Source: Liolophura sinensis (Eukaryota > Mollusca > Polyplacophora > Chitonida > Chitonidae). From it: a DNA stretch of 60,000 nt. A program made the position numbers and the translations under genes. The number at the start of each line of letters is the position of its first letter. Position 1 is the stretch's first letter. Below the pieces are notes generated by a model, which saw only the letters and a list, made by a program, of their open reading frames with translations, ran no database searches and was not told the origin of the DNA. The DNA lies in the NCBI RefSeq assembly GCF_032854445.1, contig NC_088301.1, forward strand, positions 34,957,187 to 35,017,186. The letters are read 5' to 3'. Positions 48,471-58,894 of the stretch are shown in pieces.

Positions 48471-50607
48471 ATATTTCCATTCTATCAACTAGCACTCGAT
48501 AAGCATGCAAGAGACAATAAAGCGTTTTCTTATTTATCTGACTGATAGTTAATATTTAGAGGTAATTGTAGGCATAACCTAGGCTAAAGGACTTGTGAGT
48601 TGATGTATACCACGTATGTACATATACCATCTGTTACGCCTACAAGTGACATAGATGGAAAGCCACCATGCCGCCAATCTCTGGCAGATAGTGGTTCTAA
48701 ACAGACGAAACTTCTCTACTTGCTCTGCCTTTATTGTAGCTCTCCGTTGGGAAAACCTATCGGCATCGGCTTAAGGGTTCGTCCTGGTGCACGGCTGAAC
48801 TAACGGTATGGTGGGACAAAATACCATCACTGTCTCAACAAAAGGAGCGTTAGATCGACTATATTGTGGTTTGGTCTTTGGTCGGCTTCCATTGTTGGCA
48901 ATCTATAACCCGGTAGAACCTCACAAGAACATTGATCGCAGATCTTTGTATCAGGTTATTGTCTGCAGACAGAATGGAGGAGCGTCGTGAAGAGGCTTTG
49001 TCCGCTTCATTATAAGGCTGACCGAGACAAAGCTGTGATTTACTCCGCACGCCGTTTTAAGGCGTACCTCAAAAAGCTTTATACCAGTGCTTCGCCACCC
49101 GGCTTGTGTCTATCCACCGTAGACAGCTTACAACGATATATCATCCTATTCACCAACGCACAGTGGACACCAAACGTTTCGTCCCATAGTTCAAGACAAC
49201 CTTTCAATTTCCGGTTGGGTTCTCCACATTTTATCCTCATATCTCGAAGGCTCCTTAGATTACTTTTAAAAATAAAAGGACCGTTATTGTTTAGTGGTAT
49301 AAGTATGCAGTTAAATAATGAGGGTCGTTGGAAACAGTTACATAAGTACATATAGTTTCGCTTGCGTTCACTACGCGAGGACAACTTTCTTGGTCCTGAA
49401 AGACTTCTGGTAAGAAATACATTTCACCATAGTCGAAGGTCACAGTATACTGAAAAGCAGAAGATACATTAAGGTTGATGTTTTTTAAAACACAGGAAGC
49501 GGCTGTTCAAATGGAATTGAAAACTAAAATATCTTTGGCATATGTGGCTGAGTAGAACACTAGAACACTAGAAGGCCAGACAACGAAATTTGACCAGCTT
49601 TTATATGGTGTTAATCTGACAATACAATGCCCCTGCACGAATGGAGGCTTGAGTTGTGCATAGAGAATAGACAGTGCAGCCAAGAAACTAGATACCCTGG
49701 CACGAAAGCGGCACAAGAAAATTAAGAAGAAAAAAAAAATAGAAGCGAGAGAAAAAACCCTTGCTTCTGCTTTTCGGACAGTGACACAGAAAGGAAAATG
49801 ATAACAGTGGGGTTTACTTCGGTGCTAAGTGTTCTAGAGTGACACTCATTGCTTATGTTTTTATATTCACTTCCCACAATGACCTTTAAGTAAACTCTTC
49901 AACTACAACTGGGTCTTAATTAATTTAAAAATTTGTCAAACGTCGGAAAACTGGAATAATGCTCCTCATCACATCGTTAGACATATATAGAAAACAAATA
50001 AAACCAGGAAAAGTAATGATCATAAATAGAAGTCTCATACTGTGCAAAATACGTTCATGCTTTGACATCGACCTTTTTTGCTGTCAAAGACCATGTGGTT
50101 TTTACCATTTGTACAGGACTCGCTGTACCCAGTTGACGCTTTCGGTGTAAGAAACCTTTAGGTCTCAATCTGAAAGAAATACACAAATTCTAGTTCTTGA
50201 TTTCACCTGTATGTACTGGATGCAAGGATACGTTGGTAGTCCATGTTGAACGTCTTTGCTCCCCGAAATCTCACCACAGAAAAAATCTCAATGAGCATTT
50301 TTAAAAAAAATAGATGAAACATGAGGTAAGATGCGGAAAAAATCATACTGTTACAGAGGGACATCACTCAAGTCTCGTGCAAAAATGGAACTCCTATCCT
50401 TAACATTTGGAACGTAACCTTTTTCACAATAAACCTTGGTTACCGAGGTACAAATATACTATAATGTTAATTATTGAAACGCGGCTGGTTTTCATGGCGT
50501 TGGCATATATACTGATCCAAGACGGCAGTCGCAAGATAGCATTAAGACTTTTCACATCCATCAGCAGAGTGATGTACTCGATCGTCTTTCAGAAAATGGT
50601 ATAAATC

Positions 50608-50655
50608 TGGGTCTCAAAACAGGTGTTCGTATGCCAGCCGTCAAGCAAATCCTAC
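50608..50655 (+). repeat. Dispersed repeat R1, fragment
   Basis: GTCTCAAAACAGGTGTTCGT and ATGCCAGCCGTCAAGCAAAT match the first 40 bases of R1; the rest is absent. Confidence 0.55.
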
Positions 50656-50965
50656 CATGTATTTCTAATCATATCGTATAACTTAGACCAAAATTCAATG
50701 CACATAATGCAGATTACATAATTGTTAAAATGATCTACTAGGGTCTTGCGTATTGTTACAGCAGAGCCACGATATAGTAGATTGTTTTCCCAGTCCAAGA
50801 TGTCGTTTTATAAAGCAGCTTTAAAGAGTGACATCATACTGATAATATTATCATGGCCAGCATTGGTGAAAGTTATTTGGCCAAACATGATTTCTATCAG
50901 TCACGATATCCTGTTCAAATGTGGCTGGTATTTTTGTTCTTCACTCGTTTTGTGTTGTTTTTTTT

Positions 50966-50991
50966 GGGGGGGGGGGGCGTGGGGGGAGGGG
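50966..50991 (+). repeat. Poly-G / G-quadruplex-prone run
   Basis: Twelve G in a row, CGT, six G, A, four G. It satisfies the G-quadruplex pattern of four G-tracts with short loops. It follows a run of T. Confidence 0.8.
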
Positions 50992-52486
50992 TGAGAACGG
51001 CGAAAAGAAGATCTCATTATCTGAAGTCAACTTTCAGGTGACGGCCTCATAAGTCAAGCTGATTTTCCTAAGCCATAATATATTCTTAAAATGCAATGAC
51101 AGCTTATCTAAAATGAAATGAACTGAAATTGACACAGCTATTAAAGGAGGGCAGAACTGTCTCGTTTCTCATAGTGATCTGCAGCCAGCTTCCTATATCA
51201 ACCAAACCGAGCATGCTAAGCTGTAATATATGTTTAAGCAAAGTGCATCACTGCTATTTGTGGCCAAGTAGCGATAAACGTCGGTCCGGGATTTAAAGAA
51301 CTGGCGCAGCCATTAATGGACAACTGACTCCACTTGTCCACCCTGTGATCTAATCCACTCCGCCAGTAAGTACAGGTACGACAGGTAGGGGAAACGAGTA
51401 CACGATCTTGTGATACCAAATAAACCAGAGATCACGCGGTTTTTCCTCGTGGATTTTCGTTCCAGATCAGACAGGCTTAACGTAGACTTAACTTACGTTC
51501 TGATCAAGGAACCAAGTGTGGTACCCTTTGACATGGCCAGATGATAAGCCAGCTTTATTTAATCGGAGCCCAGCTGTTGGTCAACGGCTTTCAGACAGGT
51601 CGAATTCACACCACGGTTTAAAGTAGGATATACATTGCGATACGTCTTGCAATTCTAAATCACCCAAGGAAACCCTATCAGTCATGTCCGACAATGATAA
51701 GCGTATATGTCAGTCCTGAGATACTAAGTGAACAGTGTTCTTAAAGCTATCAACAACAAATATACTACAACGAATCAGGCACAGGTAACAAAATAAGAAA
51801 TCTCTTTAGTGCAACATTATGATGAGAGATACTTTCACACAAGGAGTGTATATATTTTCCAAAACTGTGTATCATGACAGAACCAGTGGCACCAGTTCAC
51901 AAAACATAGTTGGCGTCAAGCTTTTTAGCTAAAATGGCACGTGTATTTAAGATGCCAGCTGTCATACTTACACACTTACTGTTATAGACAAGTTGCCTCA
52001 CCTTCTAGGTTTGGTTGTAATCGTGAAATACAGGTGAAATATTCCATTAAGTACCACTTGAACACAGATATCAAAGCAATCACAATTCCATCTATCATAT
52101 CACCATAAATATAGCGATTCGTCGAATGCTAAAAATCTTATACACAGTTCCTATCAGTTTAGGGTTCTAATCCAGTCTGGTTTTGTAAAGAATGAAATAG
52201 GTTATGTTCTATTTTCATTCGGCCATTTTGCTGAAGAAAAAATCTGCAAGTGCTGAAGGAGACAATTATATAACACTACAGAACACACTACTTCGCCATT
52301 TCACAAACCTACAGCTGTAGCAGCATTAAGTGCAAAATCTTGAACGTCACGTAGGAAGATAAGTGCTGGGAAGCAATCGATGTTGTGGCGCTAACGAGGT
52401 TTCTGGCGCGCTAAATACATTAAATTATCGATGCGCATGTTACATCATTTTTCTCGATACAACCGTGCCTATTGTCCACTAAATTA

Positions 52487-52686
52487 NNNNNNNNNNNNNN
52501 NNNNNNNNNNNNNNNNNNNNNNNNNNNNNNNNNNNNNNNNNNNNNNNNNNNNNNNNNNNNNNNNNNNNNNNNNNNNNNNNNNNNNNNNNNNNNNNNNNNN
52601 NNNNNNNNNNNNNNNNNNNNNNNNNNNNNNNNNNNNNNNNNNNNNNNNNNNNNNNNNNNNNNNNNNNNNNNNNNNNNNNNNNNNNN
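52487..52686. other. Assembly gap of exactly 200 N
   Basis: Two hundred N in a row; the round number indicates a placeholder of unknown true length. Reading frames across it are meaningless. Confidence 0.99.
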
Positions 52687-52888
52687 TCATGGATGAGACT
52701 TTTAAACTTCTGAATGAATGGTTTGTAATGTAAGAAAGAGAATATTTTCTGGCAGCATTGTATAAGTCATTAATGTCACACCTGTAAACTGGTATAACCC
52801 ATTGGTGGAAAACTATTAAGCAGTTCTTATAGTACTGGACTTGATAAAATTATGCCTCATATTAAAAATATTGGCGTCCTTATATCTA

Positions 52889-53009
52889 TGTGTTGAAACA
52901 GACATTTCGTATACCAGCCGTCAACCAATAAGGACGTTCCAGGTCAATAATCGCAAGGTCTGTTCCCAAAACGACGTGTAACACAAATCACCAAAGAACT
53001 AAGAAAGTA
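52889..53009 (+). repeat. Dispersed repeat R1, best copy
   Basis: GTTGAAACAGACATTTCGTA, TACCAGCCGTCAACCAATAA, GGACGTTCCAGGTCAATAAT, CGCAAGGTCTGTTCCCAAAA, CGACGTGTAACACAAATCAC and CAAAGAACTAAGAAAG run in order. It is used here as the reference for R1. No target duplication or terminal inverted repeat was seen. Confidence 0.82.
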
Positions 53010-54274
53010 TATACAGCACGCAAATAGAACGGAATCATGTGAAGAGAAGCAGTCAGCAGTTTTTAGTGATGTTGGAAAGGACGCCAGATATGTTCTAGGC
53101 CACTGAATATACCTTACTAGAAAATCAGTTGTCAATAGCAAAATACGTAATTCTGGAGGCTCTGTCGATATCTACTCACAAGAGAATTATACTCAGTGTA
53201 AAACTTAAGAAACTTGGAGTGAAGGTGATTGATGGAATATCCTTGGCACACTAGTTTTTACAATAATGACTTGATTTAAATCGTCACAAAATAGGCAGGA
53301 TCTAACAAGTACTACAAGGCGAGATATGTAAACGCCATATGCAAGTTCGCTATATTACTGTCCAAGTGAGGATTATTTACAATGTCAAAATTGAAACTAT
53401 CTCTCTGTGTACAAATGTCGTAAAGTCTGTGAGAGATGAAACCGCTTTGGTCTTTGTACAAATGTAGGTGCAGATAAGGTGTACCATCTGAAGAGTTTGT
53501 TTCTTTTTAATCCAGTGAAGGTGGTTAAATATCTTTCACAGCCTTTGCCATATATGGATTGTTTAAAGCCAGCAGATCATCATTATACCGTTTAGTGACT
53601 GAGAAATATCGGCCCTGGTGAGGATTACTCCTTAATATTTGCTGCGTATAGTCGTATTCATATGAGAACAGCTATATAACAGCCAAAAGAGATGCACAAT
53701 TTGTATCCATCAGAATACCTATACACTGTGGATATATGGTTTCCCTAAATTTCACATACGTGTTATTAATGGGAAATTCAAGCAACTCAGTGAACATCGA
53801 CACATCCCATGGAAGGTAACCCTTGCATGTAGTGTAAACGAAGAAGGCTTTGTTAACTCTGACGTTAATGTAGTTAATGCACTCTTATTAAACACCAAAA
53901 CAATTAGTGATGAAATTTTATCTGTTGAATTCGTGTGAGGAATAGTACTTCAGAGGGTGGAGAATCCAAAGTAGTTGTGTACATATGCATTACGTGTTTA
54001 AGAGCGTCTAGTTCTTCAGTGAAACATTTATAGTTCTTAAGTATCGGTATCCACATGCAGTTGACGCCTGAATTTTTATAATTGCACAACAGTACTTGTT
54101 TAAAAATGACTGTTTCGCTAAGAGAGTTGATAAAGTTTTGTGGTACAGCTTTTATACCCCGCAATAAAGCGAGCTTAGTGTGGAGATTAATGCTTTTCTG
54201 GAATCCAGTATGACCCAGATAAAGGACAGTATTCATTGCAAGCGTTCATAAAATATCATGCTGATATGAAAGAC

Positions 54275-54372
54275 TTACTGTATAGAGATTATACCGGAGC
54301 AGCGACGACAGTGTGACAGTTGGCAAATGGTCACCCGTAACGGGTAAATGCTCTACTATGAACACTTGACAC
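54275..54372 (+). repeat. Dispersed repeat R2
   Basis: AGCAGCGACGACAGTGTGAC, AGTTGGCAAATGGTCACCCG and TAACGGGTAAATGCTCTACT match the 56566 copy at about 85% by eye over 60 bases. Confidence 0.72.
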
Positions 54373-54637
54373 GCAAATAAAAGTGAATTCCAATGCTGGA
54401 TGTCCTTATGCTGACTATCTGTCTCAGACCTGACCAACCCTATTCACTCACTTACGCCTACGTCCTGTGACTTGTGAGTCCTGGGCGTGATGTCTATATA
54501 ATGCCGAGATAATAGCTCTGACCACTATGCAATACAAGATGGAAATTTTATGATAATTGGCAAATTCTCAAACCTAACCGGTTAAACGTTAAGACGCTGT
54601 GCCCTACTCTGTTCACGTCGAAAGTGAAAAGCTCTGC

Positions 54638-54755
54638 TCAGTTTCCTCCCATCACAAAGCTGGCCGTCGTCAGTGAAATAAGTGAAATATTCTTAAGGCG
54701 TAAAAAGCTAATGAATAAAAAAGCTAATTAAAATAAATAAATAAATAAATAAACA
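54638..54755 (+). mobile_element. SINE family A 3' part with (TAAA)n tail
   Basis: The stretch reads CAGTTTCCTCCCATCACAAA, GCTGGCCGTCGTCAGTGAAATA, AGTGAAATATTCTTAAGGCG, TAAAA, then AAATAAATAAATAAATAAAC. This is the family A core and tail in forward orientation, diverged. The head is not recognisable upstream of 54638. Confidence 0.72.
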
Positions 54756-55142
54756 AAGACTAAGAGCAGGTACATTGGCTAATATTATTGGCGAAAGGTT
54801 TTCTCCATTAATATACGAAAGAACCATCCATGTATATGTGGACACTGCTGTCCTTTCATGACCTCTTGCATCCGAAACAATAATGCCAGATTTTATTAGC
54901 TCTCTTGACCACATCATCATTCTGTACACGGTAATCCCAGCTTGCATTTCGTCTTGAAGTGCCGCTGTATAGTTTTCTGTGGAGTCCCTCTGTAGTACAC
55001 AGGATGTACTTTTACAGAATTCAGCGGCAGCCTTGTCGTTTTCATAGGATGGGTAAAAGATCAAAGCTGCATAATCTCTACACAGGCCTATAATACTGCA
55101 TGTAGTGCTCTTGTACGTGATATCTGGCAGTCTGGAGTTCAA
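54708..55142 (-). other. 144-codon open frame, unrecognised
   Basis: The frame reads with an ordinary amino-acid composition (for example LCRDYAALIFYPSYENDKAA), then ends in a hydrophobic, Leu/Ile/Phe-rich tail that is only the translation of the (TAAA)n tail of the adjacent SINE. No acceptor or promoter is seen upstream, and no family is recognised. It may be a chance frame. Confidence 0.22.
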
Positions 55143-56565
55143 ATCCAGGGCAGTGTTTTTATATTTATTTTTTACGTTTTTTCTTCTTTTTTTTTGAGAT
55201 CATTACCATCACCAGTATAATTTATACAGAGCATACAGAGCCGATCCCAGGAATTGCTGTTCTAGGGAAATATATCAAAATTTAAAATTCTCGGTCCGTG
55301 TCCAGTTTTCCAGGAATTCCAGGAATTCAAGAAATCTAATCTAAAATAGGCCCTGGGGTATCAGTGGTTTCTTTTAAGTCCAGTGAACTCGAATTAGAAT
55401 TAGGCAAAACTATAATGATGTCACTTGCACTTGTAATTAACACGAAGGCTTGTACGTCCCCCGGGTTAAGGTTAATTAGGTAGGCTCCAATTGTAACAAA
55501 TATCAAACCAGATCGCTAGAGGCCTTGAATGAGCTGCGTTTGCCAACCTGTACTATAGAATTTAGGAGGCTTGCAGGGGAAGCATTTTATGGCGCATGCT
55601 TTGGTTTGATATGTGTTAAGGCTGATCCTAACGCTAATTGGAGCTACTTTGCAAATGAAACCAGGTTGCGTGCAAACGCGAGAGGATTAAACATATTATT
55701 TGCTAGGTCGCTGCGACCCAGGTGTAAGAAAACACCATCATTATGAGAGGTTGTCCGGTTATCAGAAATCGTGGCTTGTAACGACCGACTGCCTGGGTGA
55801 ACAACGCCGTCTGGTTTACCGATGAGGTAAGCTGAATGTACCTGTCCACATCTTTATTCAGAAAAAGTTCTAAACGAGAAATGGAGTGGCCATTGGCCAA
55901 AACATGTGACAGCATGATACTTTCCTTGATCAAATCCCCAAACGTACCGTACTAATAAAGTACTAGTATTATAATTTATAAAGATAGCCGTAAAGTGAAA
56001 AGATAAAACTGATCTTCCAATAATACCCAGATTAATATAGATACTCAAGAGTTTCTCGGAGTTTGACACATCAGGACAAAAGCAATTCTCTGTTCACGTC
56101 GAAAGTGAAAAGTATCCATAAGGCTAGGTTACAATTGATAGTTTATATATACATATATTCTTGTAGAGCATGACTTGAAACTCTCAGGTTTTACTTTCTG
56201 GGAAAGTGATATAAGGTACCACTATTTAAGGATTTACATTAGGTTAAGACAAAACTTTGAGATAAATTGTCAAAAGGCCAGATTTCAATGTCCATTAGTG
56301 ACCTTTTACCAACTATCAACCACGCCCTTTCTTATGTATGCATCATCAAAAACGTGCTAGATAATAAGCGATATTCAAATCACAATTCAGGTAGCCAGAC
56401 TGTAAAAACAATACGTATAAATTATACATAATGTACAGAAAGTAGAAGTGCAGAGGTATCTTAGTTAGACTTTCTTTGCATTTGTTCATATAAACATAGC
56501 AGTCGTATTAAAACTGTGCCATGTATATACCACCCTATTCTCGGGTTAAGCGGAAGTAAATTATA

Positions 56566-56725
56566 TTTACAATATATTGAAAGAGGTACAACATACAGAG
56601 TAAATTCAGAGCAGCGACGACAGTGTGATAGCTGGCAAATTGCCACACGTAACCTGGTAACTGCTGAAATATGGACTCATGACAATTTATCTCAGTCAGG
56701 GTTTTATTCTCTGTTCATGTAAATG
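56566..56725 (+). repeat. Dispersed repeat R2
   Basis: TATTGAAAGAGGTACAACAT, ACAGAGTAAATTCAGAGCAG, CGACGACAGTGTGATAGCTG, CACACGTAACCTGGTAACTG and CTGTTCATGTAAATGTCCAA run in R2 order. The small open frames over it (61-68 codons) are not supported. Confidence 0.75.
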
Positions 56726-56820
56726 TCCAAACAGCTGGAAATTACACGGCACCATGACATACCATGAGACAATTATAACACATACATTTTTATAGCCAAA
56801 AATATAAGAGACGATGATTT

Positions 56821-57788
56821 GTACACCGCGTCAAATATTTTTGTATTGATGTAGATATAGACATATGTTCACTGTGTTAAATAGTTGTGTATTGATATAG
56901 ATATAGACATGCGTTCACTATGTTAAATATTTGTGTATTGATATAGATAGACATGCCTTCTCAGTGTTAAATATTAGTGTACTGATGTAGATAGACATAC
57001 GTTCATTGTGCTAAATAATTGTGTATATCATCGTGTTAATATTTGTCTATTTATGTTGATAAATATGCGTTCACTTTATTAATATTTGTGTATTGATGTA
57101 GATAAATATGCGTTCACTGTGTTAAATATTAGTGTATTAATGTATATAGACATTCTTCTCTGTGTTAAATATAAGTGTATTGATGTAGATAGACATATTC
57201 TCTCTGTGCTAAATAGTTGTGTATTGATGTAGATAAATATGCGTTCACTGTGTTAAATATTAGTGTATTAATGTAGATAGGCATGCGTTCACTGTGTTAA
57301 ATATTAGTGTATTGATGTAGATAGACATGCGTTCACTGCGTTAAATATTAGTGTACTAATGTAGATAGACATACGTTTACTGTGTTAAATATTAGTGTAT
57401 TAATGTAGATAGACATACGTTTACTGTGTTAAATATTAGTGTATTGATCTAGATAGACACACGTTCTTTATATTAAATAGTTGTGTATTGATGTAGATAG
57501 ACATGAGTTCACTGTGTTAAATATTAGTGTATTGATGTATATAGACATGTTCTTTGTGTTAAATATGAGTGTATTGATGTAGATAGACATATTCTCACTG
57601 TGCTAAATATTTGTGTATTGATGTAGACAGACATATTCTCACTGTGCTAAATTTTTGTGTATTGAAGACATACGTTCATCGTGTTAAATATTTGTGTATT
57701 GATGTGGATAGACATATGTTCACTGTGTTAAATATTTGGGTATTGATCTAAATAGACATATGTTCACTGTGTTAAGTTTTCGTGCATT
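56821..57788. repeat. 44-base AT-rich minisatellite
   Basis: The unit is GTTCACTGTGTTAAATATTA followed by GTGTATTGATGTAGATAGACATGC, 44 bases, in about 21-22 copies. Copies differ by substitutions and small length changes; some variants (ATTAGTGTATTAATGTAGATAG) cluster, pointing to local duplication of unit groups. The family B SINE begins at its right end. Confidence 0.93.
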
Positions 57789-57805
57789 GTGTCAAATCTT
57801 TTCGT

Positions 57806-58085
57806 CTTCTTTTCTTCCTGTTATTTAACGCCAAACTCCAGAATTCTTCACTTGTGGTGTATCTGTCAGATTCATGGGTGGAGAAAAACACATTGCCCGG
57901 TGGAAAACACCACCCTTTGGCAAGTTATTGACCGACATGACAGATATTTATGGGTCATGCGAGTTCAACGAACTTCAGGCTGCACAAACGGCCATACGAG
58001 CGTCGATCGTCGATCGCTTATTGCCTCACAAGCAGTCCAAGGCCGGTTCGAAACCTGCACTTTTCCTGCACGTGGCGTAGCCAAT
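57806..58085 (-). mobile_element. SINE-like element (family B), longest copy
   Basis: Starts TTCTTCCTGTTATTTAACGC and CAAACTCCAGAATTCTTCAC, then GTCAGATTCATGGGTGGAGA, TTGCCCGGTGGAAAACACCA and GGCAAGTTATTGACCGACAT. A GGTTCGAAACC B-box-like sequence lies at about 58046-58056, as expected for a tRNA-derived SINE in reverse orientation. Open frames of 68-115 codons across it are not evidence of a gene. It directly abuts the 44-base minisatellite. Confidence 0.55.
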
Positions 58086-58837
58086 TAAATACAAGCCCTT
58101 TTAAGCAATGCATTGTCGTAGATCTCTGCAAAATGTTTGTGTATTTCTGCATACAAACGTGTGTATCCTCCGCAAACATGCAGCTTGTCGAACGGAGCGG
58201 GTCACCGTTATATGATTTGAAAGGCACCTATATAAGGCTGGCGCACCTCGTACGAGTCTGTGAAAGTGTGGGCCGTTTTATGAGTACATATGTATAGGCC
58301 TAATGTCACCGTGAATCATTTAGGCCTGTTTAAGGAAAATGTATAATTGAAGTCTTACTTGCCTACACCGTCGCTGGGATATTTTATAACGGATTATGAG
58401 TTTTGCAACCATCCACCCGATCAAACACGTACTTGCTATGTGTATTTCTGCGAATCCACTGAAATGCAGAGTTGAAAAATAGCGTAAATTGTATGGAAAT
58501 TAGGCAATGGTGAAGCCGCAAATCTGTACACAAAACCTAGATTTGTCAGATCTTTTCAAAAAGGTGTGAGGAGAGACTGAATAGGCTGTAGTCCTGAATA
58601 CGTGAAACAGAAAAGCTGGTCCTATTTATAGTCATTTATACAAGCTGGTTACCTGAGAATCTGGATGAGCGTAAAGAAGTTCATGTTACAGGTTTGTATG
58701 TCCAGATATTTTTTAGATACTTAGATGCTTTTGTGAGCTCGCTTTAAGTTCTCAACGTTTTATTCCGACAATAAAGCTTACGGCTCTCAAACAAGTAAAA
58801 TAAGCCACTTTAATAATGTTTGTGCGCAGTTAATACT

Positions 58838-58882
58838 GGGGGAGATAACTTTCAATACATATTCCAGATTATCTCCCTTGCT
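58838..58882. repeat. Short inverted repeat GGGAGATAA / TTATCTCCC
   Basis: GGGGAGATAACT at 58839-58850 faces ATTATCTCCCTT at 58869-58880. GGGAGATAACT-type sequences are frequent in mollusc genomes as I recall, possibly ends of a small element. It lies just in front of the ATG at 58895. Confidence 0.5.
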
Positions 58883-58894
58883 TCTGGGGAGGTT

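Larger units (their letters stand above)
46962..52486. other. Gene-poor region; family B SINE, R1 copies and a poly-G run
   Basis: The 48.6-49.4 kb part is somewhat richer in GC, with open frames on both strands (for example plus 48987-49355, minus 49384-49079). None has a recognisable motif or a convincing pair of splice sites, so no gene is called. Confidence 0.45.
53010..56820. other. No gene seen; repeats only
   Basis: Holds R2 copies, the family A SINE tail, and a 25-base duplication (CTCTGTTCACGTCGAAAGTG AAAAG) at 54607-54631 and 56088-56112. Confidence 0.5.

Noticed and set aside
52431-52733. Frames of 68-100 codons spanning the gap
   Set aside because: They consist of N and carry no information.
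54708-54775. Transmembrane tail at the end of the 144-codon minus frame
   Set aside because: The hydrophobic residues come from translating the (TAAA)n tail of the SINE in reverse.
58046-58056. A tRNA gene, suggested by GGTTCGAAACC
   Set aside because: It is only a B-box-like sequence inside a SINE; no A box, anticodon stem or acceptor stem can be paired around it.
57789-58297. Plus-strand frames of 99-115 codons
   Set aside because: They lie on the family B SINE and its flank, with no splice logic.
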